Shown: positions 26,141-35,754, counted from the first letter of the stretch. The stretch is DNA of 64,000 nucleotides from CBDDEI01 sp965226775 (GCA_965226775.1 CBDDEI010000002.1:2170001-2234000); one strand, 5' to 3'. Notes: a model not told the origin generated them from the sequence alone. Made by a program: numbers and translations.

Positions 26141-27124
26141 GTGCCCTACACCATAGCTGAGAGCACATTTGAAGAGCTGGCCGACATTTGGGACGATATA
26201 TTGGCCCAAAGCCCAAGCGATACGCTTTTTCTCACCTACCCCTGGCAACGTCTCTGGTGGCAATACTTTAGCGATGAGTACCAGCCTCACTTCCTCCGCA
26301 TTGCCCATAATGATACGCCTGTCGGGATCGCCCCACTGATCGCAAAGGGGCACGAGGTCACGCTGCTGGGCAGCACCGCCGTCTGTGATTACATGGACTT
26401 TATCCTTCCTGCAGAGCACACCTATGGCGGCCTCTCGGCGGCCTTTGATCACATGAACGGCAACTCGTGGAGCACCGCCGTGTTCCAGAGTGTCTCCGGC
26501 GGCTCCCCTACCCTGGACGCCCTAAACAAGCTCGCTGATGCGCGCGGCTACAAACTGAGCGTCGAGCAGGAGGACGTCTGCCCGCGGGCCGAACTCCCGG
26601 CCGACTGGGAGACCTACCTCAGCGGGCTAAGCAAGAAGGACCGCCATGAGCTGCGGCGCAAAGCCCGGCGTCTGGAGCAACAGAGCGAGGTGCGCTTGTA
26701 CGCCTGTAGTAGTTCGGGCGATGACCTTGACCGAGATTTGGAAGATTTCTTCCGCCTGCACCGCTTGAGCAGGGATGAGAAGGCCGTCTTTATGACGGAA
26801 GACATGGCAGATTTCTTCAGCAGCGTCATCGCAGAACTGCTGCCTGCGGGGATAGCCAAGCTCTTCTTCTTAGAGGTCGCCGGTGTGCGCGCCGCTTCCG
26901 CCCTCTGCTTCGATTACCGCAACAAGCGACTGCTGTACAATAGTGGATACGACCACGCCTACGCGGCCCTGAGCGTGGGCCTTCTGCTGAAGGCGTACAT
27001 CATCCGAGACGCGGTGGAGGGCGGTCTGGACACTTTCGATTTTCTGCGGGGCGATGAACCATACAAGTATGATCTGGGAGGCGTAGACCACCCTATCTAC
27101 ACCTGCACCCTACAACGTGAGTAA
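26141..27124 (+). CDS. GNAT-type acyltransferase (Acetyltransf_6/BioF2-like)
   Basis: 327 residues, GTG start with AAAGGA upstream. The protein has the two-lobed FemAB-like GNAT layout: an N-terminal lobe with LTYPWQRLWWQYF and IAPLIAKGHEVTLLGS, a linker with DRHELRRKARRL, and a C-terminal acyltransferase lobe with LFFLEVAGVRAASALCFDYRNKRLLYNSGYD and ending FDFLRGDEPYKYDLGG. That last motif is typical of the family often called CelD/BcsL in polysaccharide loci. It probably acylates a sugar or aminoacylates a lipid-linked glycan. The stop overlaps the start of the next gene, a GT4 enzyme, by 8 bp, so the two are coupled. Confidence 0.82.
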   Translation: MPYTIAESTFEELADIWDDILAQSPSDTLFLTYPWQRLWWQYFSDEYQPHFLRIAHNDTPVGIAPLIAKGHEVTLLGSTAVCDYMDFILPAEHTYGGLSAAFDHMNGNSWSTAVFQSVSGGSPTLDALNKLADARGYKLSVEQEDVCPRAELPADWETYLSGLSKKDRHELRRKARRLEQQSEVRLYACSSSGDDLDRDLEDFFRLHRLSRDEKAVFMTEDMADFFSSVIAELLPAGIAKLFFLEVAGVRAASALCFDYRNKRLLYNSGYDHAYAALSVGLLLKAYIIRDAVEGGLDTFDFLRGDEPYKYDLGGVDHPIYTCTLQRE

Positions 27125-28358
27125 CACAGTGAACCCAACAATGCGCATAGCCGTCATTAGCGTGCACGGTTGCCCCCTGCTCGTCCCCGGCACTCGGGAA
27201 GCGGGCGGGATGAACGTCTACGTTGCACAGATGAGCCAGGAGCTCGCGCGCCTTGGCATCGCGGTGGACGTATTCACCCGCTGGCACGACTCGGACGATC
27301 CACCCATCGTGGAGCTAGAGGAGAATCTCCGGGTCATCCATCTTGAGGCCGGCGGGCGTGACCCGCTCCCTAAGGAAGACGTCTTCCCCCACCTCCCTGA
27401 GTTCCTTCGCAACCTGGAAGTCTTCCAGCAAGAGCAGGGCCTTCAGTACGATCTCATCCACTCTCACTACTGGCTCTCCGGCTGGGTGGGCGCACTCCTT
27501 GGCCGGCGCTGGCAGGCGCCCCACGTTGTCATGTTCCACACCCTGGGCGCTATAAAGAACCAGGCCCGCATCGGCGAGAACGAGACCGACGAGCGCATTA
27601 GCGAAGAGCAGAAGATCATCCGCTCCGCAGACGCAATCATCGTGGCCTCAACTCAGGAGGAGCAGTTGCTCCAGCGGCTCTACAAGGGCGCGTCAACTAA
27701 GGTGCGCGTCATCCCCTGCGGCGTAGACCTGGACATCTTCCGTCCCCTGGACCAGCTGGCGGCGCGTCACGAGCTCGGCCTCAACGGCGAGCGCGTCCTC
27801 CTCTTCGTTGGCCGGCCAGACCCCCTCAAGGGACTGGACATCCTGGTCTCCGTAGCCGCGCAGTTGGAGCACCCGGACGGTGTCCGCCTGTTAGTGGTCG
27901 GCGGTGAAGGCGCGCCTCTGGAGTTCGATCTCCAGCAGGAGGATATCCAGAACCCCCTTGTGGAGCAACAGGTCAGCTTTCTGGGTCGTGTAGAACACGA
28001 CCGCCTGCCCTATTTCTACAACGCTGCCGATGTCTGCGTCATCCCCTCGTATTACGAGAGCTTTGGCATGGTGGCCTTAGAGGCTATGGCCTGCGGCACC
28101 CCCGTGGTCGCAGCGCGGGTGGGCGGCCTGCAGAGCACCATCCGCGACGGCGAGACCGGCTTCCTCATCCCGTGGCATTGCCCGGAGCCCTTCGTCGACC
28201 GCCTGGAGTTGCTCTTAGACAACGAGGCGCTCCGCCAGCACATCGGCGACGCGGCGCGCACCGCCGCTGAGGCGTACCCCTGGTCCTCCATTGCGACCAG
28301 CTTACTGGCAACGTATGAATCGCTTTTGAACCACCCCACTAAGGCGGCCAGCGCCTGA
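27117..28358 (+). CDS. GT4 glycosyltransferase, MshA/sucrose-synthase-like
   Basis: 413 residues with a GT-B fold. The N-terminus MRIAVISVHGCPLLVPG, then EAGGMNVYVAQMSQELARLG and the mid-part LIHSHYWLSGWVG closely follow MshA, the first enzyme of mycothiol synthesis. The same layout also occurs in sucrose-phosphate-synthase-like enzymes. The C-terminal domain has VIPCGVDLDIFRP, FVGRPDPLKGLDILV and the E-x7-E motif in ESFGMVALEAMACGTPVVA. The start could be GTG 27117, GTG 27129 or ATG 27141; none has a good ribosome-binding site. It lies between the acyltransferase and a PIG-L deacetylase, the MshB superfamily. Confidence 0.85.
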   Translation: MSNTVNPTMRIAVISVHGCPLLVPGTREAGGMNVYVAQMSQELARLGIAVDVFTRWHDSDDPPIVELEENLRVIHLEAGGRDPLPKEDVFPHLPEFLRNLEVFQQEQGLQYDLIHSHYWLSGWVGALLGRRWQAPHVVMFHTLGAIKNQARIGENETDERISEEQKIIRSADAIIVASTQEEQLLQRLYKGASTKVRVIPCGVDLDIFRPLDQLAARHELGLNGERVLLFVGRPDPLKGLDILVSVAAQLEHPDGVRLLVVGGEGAPLEFDLQQEDIQNPLVEQQVSFLGRVEHDRLPYFYNAADVCVIPSYYESFGMVALEAMACGTPVVAARVGGLQSTIRDGETGFLIPWHCPEPFVDRLELLLDNEALRQHIGDAARTAAEAYPWSSIATSLLATYESLLNHPTKAASA

Positions 28359-28391
28359 GCATATATTGCAACAGGACCGAAGGAGCACAGC

Positions 28392-29120
28392 ATGGCAGAT
28401 GCGGAAAACGAAGCGCCGGGAGCATGGGCGCAAAAGGTGATGATGGTGATGGCCCACCCGGACGATGTGGAGTACTCCGCTGGAGGGACCATCGCCAAGT
28501 GGGTCAGCGAGGGCAAGGAGGTCTACTATGTCCTCTTTACCCGAGGCGATAAGGGCAGCAGCGACCCAGAGATGACCTCCGAGCGCATGGCCGTTATCCG
28601 AGAGGCCGAGCAGCTAGAGGCCGCCCGCGTCATGAAGGGCGTCACCTTCCTGGGCTACCCGGACGGCGGTGTGGAAGACACTCCTGAAGCGCGCGGCCAC
28701 GTAGTGCGGATGATCCGCATCCACAAGCCGGACATTGTGGTGGTCATGGAGCCTTACCGCCGCTACTGGCAGCACCGGGACCACCGCAACGCCGCTATCA
28801 TGGCCATGGACTCGGTCTACCCCTTTGCCCGTGATCGTCTCTCCTACCCAGAGCACGAAGCTGAAGGCCTGGAGCCCCACAAAGTGGGCGAGGTCTTTGT
28901 AGCCGGCCCGGATGAACCCGATATCTTCATAGACATCTCTGATTATGTCGATAGAAAGATAGACGCCTTGCTGAGCCACAAAAGCCAGGTGCACGATCGC
29001 ACCCACGACGAGATGAAAGAGCAGCTCATGCAGATGGGCCAACGCTTCTCCCACCTGCCGGAAGGCTACACCCCCGGCATGGTGGAGAGTTTCCGCCGCA
29101 TAGACTACCGGCGAAGGTAA
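28392..29120 (+). CDS. PIG-L family N-deacetylase
   Basis: 242 residues with a zinc-hydrolase fold. The defining motif AHPDDVE lies at residues 21-27 (His22 metal ligand, Asp24/Asp25), followed by YYVLFTRGDKGSSDPEM, and a later QHRDHRNA carrying the third ligand region. PIG-L enzymes remove acetyl groups from GlcNAc-type sugars (GlcNAc-PI, GlcNAc-Ins in mycothiol, GlcNAc-malate in bacillithiol). The gene lies 33 bp after an MshA-like glycosyltransferase. A make-then-deacetylate pair is the simplest reading, but no cysteine ligase is visible nearby. GAAGGAG lies before the ATG. Confidence 0.88.
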   Translation: MADAENEAPGAWAQKVMMVMAHPDDVEYSAGGTIAKWVSEGKEVYYVLFTRGDKGSSDPEMTSERMAVIREAEQLEAARVMKGVTFLGYPDGGVEDTPEARGHVVRMIRIHKPDIVVVMEPYRRYWQHRDHRNAAIMAMDSVYPFARDRLSYPEHEAEGLEPHKVGEVFVAGPDEPDIFIDISDYVDRKIDALLSHKSQVHDRTHDEMKEQLMQMGQRFSHLPEGYTPGMVESFRRIDYRRR

Positions 29121-29162
29121 ACGAACTGCGCCAACTTCGCTAAAGGACGCGACAACAGCTTT

Positions 29163-29978
29163 ATGGAAAAGTTCTCACTCTACCTCCTCACCTCGGCATT
29201 CATTTGCCTCTTTATTGCGTTTGCCTTCCATGCGTTCAACACGTGGAAGCAGGAGCATCGAAGCATCCATACCCTAGCCACCATGTTCACTTGGCTGGGG
29301 ACCATCTTCCTGGTTGGCGCATGGGTCACCCGCTGGGCAGCCACCGGCCACGCTCCCTACTCCAACATGTACGAGTTCGGGATGAGCTTTGCCATGGGCA
29401 CTACTCTTTCCTACGCCATCCTCGAGCAGAAATATCAGACCAGGACGCTGGGCACCTTTGTCCTGCCTGTGACCTTGGCTCTGCTGGTCTACGTGTTCAC
29501 CCTGCCCACAACTATTGAGCCGCTGGTGCCGGCCCTGCAGAACCAGGAGCTGCTTACCATCCATGTGGCTATGGCTATCATCTCCTACGGGGTCTTCGCC
29601 GTCGCGTTCGGCGCGGCAGTCATGATGCTCATACAGACGCCGGCCAACCGCTTCGCGTGGCTTCCCGCCTCAAACACCCTTGACGAGATCAGCTTCCGCG
29701 CGGTGGTAGTGGGTTTCCCCTTCTTCGCGCTGCTCCTGGTGCTAGGCGCCTACTGGGGCAACATCGCCTGGGGCCGCTACTGGGGTTGGGACCCCAAGGA
29801 AACCTCCGCGCTGGTGACCTGGCTCATCTACGCCGCCTACCTGCACACACGCAACCTCTCCGGCTGGCGCGGGTCCAAGAGCGCCGTCCTCCTCATTGTC
29901 GGCTTCGTGGCAGTCCTGTTCACCTACTTTGCGGTGAACCTCTGGATCGTAGGACTGCATAGTTACGCGGGATTGTAG
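29163..29978 (+). CDS. ccsB: Cytochrome c biogenesis protein CcsB/ResC-like (CcsA family)
   Basis: A 271-residue protein with about eight membrane segments. The tryptophan-rich haem-handling WWD motif is clear near residues 200-217 (WGNIAWGRYWGWDPKETSALVTWLIYA). Conserved histidines appear in HVAMAIISYG and the C-terminal LHSYAGL. It belongs to system II cytochrome c maturation, moving haem across the membrane and presenting it to apocytochrome. The partner protein with the large outer domain (ResB/Ccs1) is not in the window. The gene starts 42 bp after the PIG-L stop, on the same strand. Confidence 0.88.
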   Translation: MEKFSLYLLTSAFICLFIAFAFHAFNTWKQEHRSIHTLATMFTWLGTIFLVGAWVTRWAATGHAPYSNMYEFGMSFAMGTTLSYAILEQKYQTRTLGTFVLPVTLALLVYVFTLPTTIEPLVPALQNQELLTIHVAMAIISYGVFAVAFGAAVMMLIQTPANRFAWLPASNTLDEISFRAVVVGFPFFALLLVLGAYWGNIAWGRYWGWDPKETSALVTWLIYAAYLHTRNLSGWRGSKSAVLLIVGFVAVLFTYFAVNLWIVGLHSYAGL

Positions 29979-29996
29979 AATCGCGCCGGGGCCGCG

Positions 29997-31319
29997 TTGA
30001 ACAACCAAGCAGCCGCAGCGCCCGCTTCCTCCGCACCGCGTAAGACCTCTCGCTTCTTCTTCGGCTGGGTTGTCGTCGCAGCCTCCTGCATCACGGGAGG
30101 AATCTCCTCCGGCGCAGGCCACACCAGCCTTGGCGTGCTCATGCGTCCCATGAGCGACAGCTTGGGCTGGAGCCGCACCACCATCACCGCTGGCTCTGCT
30201 TTCCAGGCGCTCTCCAACCTTGTGCTCGCGCCGGTTCTCGGGATCATCATTGACCGCTATGGGCCACGCATGGTCATGGTCCTGGGCGCATGCATTGCTT
30301 CGATCAGCTACATGTTTATGACCAGAGTCACCGAGCCCTGGCAGTTCTACATCCTGTACACCTCTGCCGTCTCGGTGGGCCTGTACGAGGTGGGCAATTT
30401 TGTGACCACAACCGTGGTCAGCAAGTGGTTCATCCGCCTCAGGGGCCGCGCGCTGGCCTTCACCACCCTCGGCATCGATGCAGGCACCGCCACGCTCGCG
30501 CCAGTCGCCGCGTTCCTAGCGGCGAGTATCGGGTGGCGCAACACCTGGGGCGTCCTGGGCGTCATCATTGCGGCTGTGGTGATACCGCCCTCCACCTTCT
30601 TCATGCGCCGCACCCCAGAGGACATGGGCCTCCGCCCTGATGGCGATCCGCCCGACCTACCGCCGCAACTTGGCAATGTCGCAGCGCCGCCACGGCCCGC
30701 GCGCCGCGTTGAGCAGGACTGGACGCCCCGAGAAGCCTTCAGGACCCGCGCACTCTGGCAGCTTGTTATCGCCATGAACTTGGCGTCCATAGGCGCAAGT
30801 GCCCTCTTCCTCCACATCGTCTCCTACATTACGGACACCGGCCTATCTCTCCAGACCGCCAGCCTGGTAGTCTCCGTCCACGGCTTAGCGGCCATCGGCT
30901 CCAAGCTCATCTATGGGTTCTTGGCGGAACGCATACCCATCCGCTTCTGCCTGGGCGCAAACGTCGCAGGAAGGGCGTTGGGCTATCTCATCCTCCTGAT
31001 TGGTCAAGCGCCGTGGCGGGTGTTCGTTTTTGCGCCCCTGGGAGGGTTGACCGGCAGCGCCTTTGCGCCCCTTTCGGCGCAGATCTGGGCCGACTACTAC
31101 GGCAGGGCCTCCGTGGGCGCAATCCGCGGCTTCATCACGCCTCTTAGTCTGATAGCCAGCGTTACCGGCCCCCTAGGAGCGGCGTACGCTTATGACGAGT
31201 TGGGCAGCTACGACCGAGTATTCTGGCTCTATGCCGGCCTGCTCCTAGTGAGCGCAGTGATGATCTTTACCGCTAGGCCGCCCGTACATCCTGTAGCCGT
31301 CGCTGCTGCCACTACTTAG
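29997..31319 (+). CDS. MFS transporter, OFA/MCT-like (paralog 1)
   Basis: 440 residues with 12 membrane segments. The N-terminus SRFFFGWVVVAASCITGG and the loop RYGPRMVMVLG (GxxxDRxGpR-type motif A) fit the oxalate/formate antiporter and monocarboxylate transporter group. Two further genes of this type lie at 35875 and 56398 and share KWFIRLRGRAL, the RRTPEDMGLRPDG loop and QIWADYYGRA. This is the only copy without a frameshift. TTG is the only plausible start and lacks a ribosome-binding site. The substrate is probably a small organic anion; nothing in sequence decides it. Confidence 0.85.
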   Translation: MNNQAAAAPASSAPRKTSRFFFGWVVVAASCITGGISSGAGHTSLGVLMRPMSDSLGWSRTTITAGSAFQALSNLVLAPVLGIIIDRYGPRMVMVLGACIASISYMFMTRVTEPWQFYILYTSAVSVGLYEVGNFVTTTVVSKWFIRLRGRALAFTTLGIDAGTATLAPVAAFLAASIGWRNTWGVLGVIIAAVVIPPSTFFMRRTPEDMGLRPDGDPPDLPPQLGNVAAPPRPARRVEQDWTPREAFRTRALWQLVIAMNLASIGASALFLHIVSYITDTGLSLQTASLVVSVHGLAAIGSKLIYGFLAERIPIRFCLGANVAGRALGYLILLIGQAPWRVFVFAPLGGLTGSAFAPLSAQIWADYYGRASVGAIRGFITPLSLIASVTGPLGAAYAYDELGSYDRVFWLYAGLLLVSAVMIFTARPPVHPVAVAAATT

Positions 31320-31399
31320 CCGGCCTCACCAGCGCACCAAGCCCCGCGAGCAACAGGCCGCGCGCACGCCACCCGTTGAGCCGCTGAAATAGCTGAAAC

Positions 31400-32665
31400 C
31401 TAAACGCGCTGCTTGCGGAAGCCGGGGAACAGGAATAGCACCGCCAGCATGTAGCTGATGAGGAGGGATGCGCTAACGGTCACTGTGGCCTGCACCCCTA
31501 CTAAATCGCCAAAGAAACCGATCGGCAACACGCCGATAGGCTGCGATGCGTGACTCAGCATGTAGAGACTCATCGCGCGGCCTCGCATCTCTGGCGGCGC
31601 GTTGAGCTGGAAGAGGGTGCTGGTTAGTGTGGTGTAGGCAGCCTGGAAAACGCCCACCACTACCATCATGAGCACGCCCACGGATAGCCAGGGAGCGTTG
31701 GCAAAGAAAATCAGCGCCGCGCTCTGCAAGGTCCCGCAGATGAGCAGCAGCAACGGCTTGCGTTGCATGCCGCCCAGCGCCGCAATAGCCATGGAGCCCA
31801 GCAGACCGCCCAGTCCTTGACTACCTTGCAGCATCGCTAGTCCCACACCTCGGGGCGCCTGAAACACCTCCTCTGCAAAGATCGGCAGCAAAGGTGTGGT
31901 CGAGGTCGCGAAGAAGGTCACTCCCAGAGCCGCCCCAAGGAGAATCAGGATGGTAGGCGACTGGAAGGCAAAGGCGAACATCCCGCCGATGTCCTGAAAG
32001 ATGGAGGTATGGCGTTTCGCCTCCGCCCTCTTACGGCTGAACACAGGCAGGAGCGCCAGCAACCCGATGCTGTGCGCGATGGCGATGAGCAGAAAGGCCA
32101 GCATAGGCCCGCCGGTGAGACCTATCGTCACTCCCGCGATGGCCGGCCCGCCGATGCGCATGGTATTCAGGGCAACGTAGTAGATGCCATACGCCTTCAG
32201 AAACTGCTCTTCCTTCACTACTTCCGAGACCATGGAGAGGCGCGCCGGCAGGGAAAAGCCCGTGGTCAGGCCGCGCACGACGCCCAGGGCTACCAAGTGC
32301 CAGAACTCGATAAGGCCGGTGGCCAGGAGGAGGCAGAGGAGCAGGCCGCTGGAGGCCAGGACCACTTGAGCAGCAAGCAACATGCTGCGCTTGGGAATGC
32401 GGTCCGCAAGCGCTCCACCCATGATGGACATGAGGGTTGAGGGAAGTCCCAAGCTGAGGGCCGCGACGCCCAGTAAGAAGGCTTGGCCCGTGAGGTCGTA
32501 GGCTAGCTGTGCGCGAGCCGTCAGCTCCATGTGCAGGCCGGTGTAGTAGGCAAAGCTGCCCAGCCAGTACCAGCGATAGTTTGGGTCTTGGAAGACGTTT
32601 AGGGCTTCAAGGGCCCGGGCCCCACGCCCGGGTTTTGGAGCGTCCTCTACGTCGGAAACCGCCAA
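31400..32665 (-). CDS. MFS transporter (MFS_3, EntS-like exporter family)
   Basis: 421 residues, 12 predicted membrane segments. NPNYRWYWLGSFAYYTGLHMEL at the N-terminus and GGALADRIPKRSMLLAAQ after helix 2 match the MFS_3 group of putative drug and siderophore exporters. TTG at 32665 is the most upstream start; GGAG lies about nine bases before it. It follows the 2-hydroxyacid dehydrogenase by 5 bp and is therefore in an operon with it. Similar to the MFS gene at 54654 in layout. The exported compound is unknown. Confidence 0.82.
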   Translation of the reverse strand: MAVSDVEDAPKPGRGARALEALNVFQDPNYRWYWLGSFAYYTGLHMELTARAQLAYDLTGQAFLLGVAALSLGLPSTLMSIMGGALADRIPKRSMLLAAQVVLASSGLLLCLLLATGLIEFWHLVALGVVRGLTTGFSLPARLSMVSEVVKEEQFLKAYGIYYVALNTMRIGGPAIAGVTIGLTGGPMLAFLLIAIAHSIGLLALLPVFSRKRAEAKRHTSIFQDIGGMFAFAFQSPTILILLGAALGVTFFATSTTPLLPIFAEEVFQAPRGVGLAMLQGSQGLGGLLGSMAIAALGGMQRKPLLLLICGTLQSAALIFFANAPWLSVGVLMMVVVGVFQAAYTTLTSTLFQLNAPPEMRGRAMSLYMLSHASQPIGVLPIGFFGDLVGVQATVTVSASLLISYMLAVLFLFPGFRKQRV

Positions 32666-32670
32666 ATCTG

Positions 32671-33668
32671 CTAGTCTCCGCTCCTAAGCTCGGAAATAAT
32701 GCCAACGACTGGACGCCCTTCCGCGAAGGCAGCAATATTCTGGAGCACTATCCCCAGCGACCGCGCCGGGGCGAGCCGGCTTGATGCGCCTGAGTGCGGC
32801 GTCACCAGGACGTTGGGCAGGTCGTAAAGGGGATTGTGGCCTGGCTCTTCCTTGTCATATACATCCACCGCTGCGCCACCTAGATGCCCGCTCTGGAGCG
32901 CTCGCACCAGCGCGCCTTCATCCACCAAGCCGCCTCTAGCAGCGTTGATGAACAGCGCGCCCTCCGGCATCATGGCAAACTCTGCATCTCCCAGGAAGCG
33001 GGCGTTCTGTGCGTTCAAGGAGGCGTGCACCGTCACGATACTGGAGCCGGTGAGCAGCTCCTGTAGAGACGACGCATGGGTCACGTGCAGCCGCTCCTCT
33101 ACCTCAACCGGCACTCTGTGCCGCGCGTAGTAGCGTTGGATCGCGCCGAACCCTTGCAGGCGGGCGGCTACTGCCTGCCCTATTGCCCCAAAGCCAATGA
33201 TCCCCACGTGGGAGCCCTCTAAGTCGCCGCTGCCGGAGAACTCGCCCCGGGGCCAACGGCCGGAGCGGGTCGCCTCAACCGAAGGCACCAGCCGCTTCAG
33301 CAACGCCAGCATCATCATCACCGTGTACTCTGCCACCGGCGTGGAGTTGCCGCCGGCGTTGTTCGCCATGATCACGCCGCGGCGCTTAAGCGCCTCAATA
33401 TCTATCATGTCGTAGCCGGCGTTGGACTTCTGGATAAAGCGCACGTTGGGCGCTAGGTCCAGCAGGCGATCGTCTATGGAACGTCGACCCACTAGCAACG
33501 CATCGGCGTCGCTAATCTGGCGCTCAAGCTCCTCGTCACTGGCATCCGCTACGGCTACCACTTCGATGAAGCGGGCAGTCCGGCGCGTATGCGGTCAAAG
33601 CGCTCTTTTGAGGTGGGGTCTATGAGGACTAATTTTATGCTGCGGTTGGTTGGGGGAAGCGTTTGCAC
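32671..33668 (-). CDS. D-2-hydroxyacid dehydrogenase, frameshifted near the N-terminus
   Basis: The main frame gives 296 residues but lacks the first 35 of the family. They are found in another frame: KLVLIDPTSKERFDRIRAGLPA, from a GTG at 33668, with the break near 33569-33577. Joined, the protein has about 332 residues, a normal length. The NAD-binding part has GIIGFGAIGQAVAARLQGFG, and the catalytic Arg, Glu and His are expected in NAARGGLVDEGAL, DVYDKEEP and TPHSGASS. The enzyme should reduce 2-keto acids (or oxidise D-2-hydroxy acids) with NAD(P)H. It is followed 5 bp later by an MFS gene. One missing base in a GCGGGC context explains the break. Confidence 0.85.
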
Positions 33669-33744
33669 AAAGCTAAAGATACCTGGTGCCTCACCCTCAC
33701 GTCAAGGGAAGGTTTGGCCTCCAACAGGTCAAGGCATAGGGAAT

Positions 33745-33768
33745 GGCCCCCGCACTGCTGCGAGGGCC
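33745..33768 (-). terminator. Hairpin after the HIT gene
   Basis: GGCCCCCGCA and TGCGAGGGCC pair with one mismatch. No T run; a weak terminator at best. Confidence 0.4.
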
Positions 33769-33776
33769 TCTAAGCG

Positions 33777-34262
33777 TTATGCCGTTGTTTTGGATGCGTC
33801 TAGAGCTGACTCTTCCAACGGAGGCAGGTGGGCCATGATCTGCTGCGCCAGCTCCAACCGGTACTCTATGGACGTCCGCTCAAAATCCTCTGAGTTGAAA
33901 ATGCGGCCGGGCTGGTCGCCGGGATAGGTGGGCACAATGTGTACGTGATAATGCGGCACCATCTGCCCCGCCGTCAGGCCATTGTTCTGGAAGATGTTCA
34001 GACCGGCGCAGTCAAAGGCGCTGGAGATAGCCGTGGCAATGCGATGCACCTGCCTCATGATGTCCATCGCTTCTTCCTGCTTCAGGTCTAGCACCGTGGG
34101 CGCGTGGCGTTTTGGTACCACAAGCACGTGTCCCTTGCCAAACTGCCGCGGGTTCAGGAACGCATAGGTTCCCGGAAGGTCCACCACCGGCGCCGATTCT
34201 CTCTCCCCCGAGCCAAACCCGCAGAAGGGGCAGCGTTCTTGAACGGGAATCTGTATGGGCAT
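33777..34262 (-). CDS. HIT family nucleotide hydrolase/transferase
   Basis: 161 residues. The histidine triad is HYHVHIVP with His104, His106 and His108. An N-terminal Cys11-Pro-Phe-Cys14 pair is part of the zinc site seen in GalT-like and some bacterial HIT proteins. FGKGHVLVVPKRH (about 41-53) is the usual substrate loop. Members hydrolyse AMP-linked compounds, such as Ap4A or adenosine phosphoramidate. GGAG is 5 bases before the ATG. The gene is transcribed toward the dehydrogenase/MFS pair but separated by a hairpin. Confidence 0.9.
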   Translation of the reverse strand: MPIQIPVQERCPFCGFGSGERESAPVVDLPGTYAFLNPRQFGKGHVLVVPKRHAPTVLDLKQEEAMDIMRQVHRIATAISSAFDCAGLNIFQNNGLTAGQMVPHYHVHIVPTYPGDQPGRIFNSEDFERTSIEYRLELAQQIMAHLPPLEESALDASKTTA

Positions 34263-34380
34263 AGCAACTCCTCCACACTAGTGCTTGCAACTTTCGCCAT
34301 GAGCAATTACCCAGAGATTTTACTCCAAACCGCGCCGCGCGTCCTCGTTCGCGTCTCCTGTTAACCAGCCTCATCGGTAT

Positions 34381-34409
34381 TTGACATGCATATTCGCCAA
34401 GCCTATGCT
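34381..34409 (+). promoter_or_regulatory. Sigma-70 type promoter of the MFS gene at 34480
   Basis: TTGACA (34381-34386) and TATGCT (34404-34409) are 17 bases apart. Confidence 0.6.
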
Positions 34410-34479
34410 ACCGATTGTTTCCCACACTACACTTGGTTTCCCAGCCTTTGATGTTACTCCCACGGCTCTCTAACCTACT

Positions 34480-35754
34480 TTGACCGCAAACACGCCGGGC
34501 AACGCTCCCGCGCCTGAAACTGCCGTTGTGCAGCTCAGCAGGATTAGGATGGCACAGGTCTACCTGACCAGCCCCTTAGCCATCACCTACATGAGCCTCA
34601 CCGGCATCCTCATCCCTCTACGCCTCATTGACATGGGCACAGAGCCGGCAATGATCGGCATCTTTGTGGGCTCTGCAGGCATCCTTGGCGCGACGATGGC
34701 GGTGCCGGCAGGCGCAATAGCTGAGTCAATTGGCCCCAAGCGAGCCCTGCTCATCGGCGGCTTCCTTAACACCCTGGCCGGAGCCAGCTTTGCCCTGATT
34801 GACAACTACTGGATCCTCCTCATGATCCAGATTCTCAGGGGCGCACCGCACAGCCTGGGTTGGGTTGCGGGACAGACGTATATCATGGGCATAGGCAGCC
34901 CCGACCAACGCGCCACAATCGCCGGACGCTTTGGCTCCGTCAACAGCATGCTGGGCTTTTTCTCCCCGATTATCATGGGCGTCATAGCGCAGTTCGTCGG
35001 CACGCAACAAGCCTTTTGGTTCGTCGCCGCCTATAGCCTGTTCTTTACTACACTCGGCCTCAGCCTGCCGGAGCTTCGGACAAAGTCCGCCGCGGGAGGG
35101 TCGTCATCTCAAGAGTCCTTTGGAGGCTTTAGCTCTGCGCTAGAGCTTCTACGGCTGCGGCCCGTTAGAGTCGCCTTGCTGCTCACCTTCGTACGCCTCT
35201 ACATCAGCTCCGGCTGGATGCCCTTCTACATCGTCTTCCTACGCACGCAGGGATTCCCGCCGGCACTCATCGGCACCGTAAGCGGTATAACCGCCCTCAT
35301 AGCCAGCGCCACCGGTCTGCAGACCGGTTGGATAGCCAGGCGTATGAGCAAAGAGATAGCTACCGCCATTGGCCTGGCTATGGGCGGCCTTGCTGTAGCC
35401 ATCTCTCCCTTTACGGCGGTCATCCCCTTTGTTTACCTCCCCTCATTGCTGGCTGGTGTCAGCACTGGACTGAGTCTGCCCCTGGTCATGGCTATCCTGG
35501 CCGACGCTGCCCCTGCGGGCAAGCGTGGCATTGCGATGGGTCTGCGCACTACTGGCAATCAGTCCGCCAACCTCGTCTCCCCCATCGCAATGGGCTTGAT
35601 AGTCGGTCCGGCCGGTATGATGCTTGGGTTCTTTGCCCATGCCATGATCATCTGGGGCATGGTGGGCGTATCCGTCTTCCTCCACCTACGGGACGTTGCC
35701 GAATCCCGCATGCGGGCGCTCCAGGACCTTGCGCCAGCCGACACCCCTACGTAA
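34480..35754 (+). CDS. MFS transporter
   Basis: 424 residues with 12 membrane segments. AGAIAESIGPKRALLIGG after helix 2 is motif A-like, and GLQTGWIARRMSKEIATAIGL lies after helix 8. Two starts are possible: the TTG at 34480 without ribosome-binding site, or the ATG at 34549 with AGGA five bases upstream; the latter would begin just before helix 1. A strong promoter sits about 70 bases upstream of the TTG. It does not share the signature loops of the three OFA-like paralogs and looks more like general drug/sugar exporters. Substrate unknown. Confidence 0.8.
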   Translation: MTANTPGNAPAPETAVVQLSRIRMAQVYLTSPLAITYMSLTGILIPLRLIDMGTEPAMIGIFVGSAGILGATMAVPAGAIAESIGPKRALLIGGFLNTLAGASFALIDNYWILLMIQILRGAPHSLGWVAGQTYIMGIGSPDQRATIAGRFGSVNSMLGFFSPIIMGVIAQFVGTQQAFWFVAAYSLFFTTLGLSLPELRTKSAAGGSSSQESFGGFSSALELLRLRPVRVALLLTFVRLYISSGWMPFYIVFLRTQGFPPALIGTVSGITALIASATGLQTGWIARRMSKEIATAIGLAMGGLAVAISPFTAVIPFVYLPSLLAGVSTGLSLPLVMAILADAAPAGKRGIAMGLRTTGNQSANLVSPIAMGLIVGPAGMMLGFFAHAMIIWGMVGVSVFLHLRDVAESRMRALQDLAPADTPT

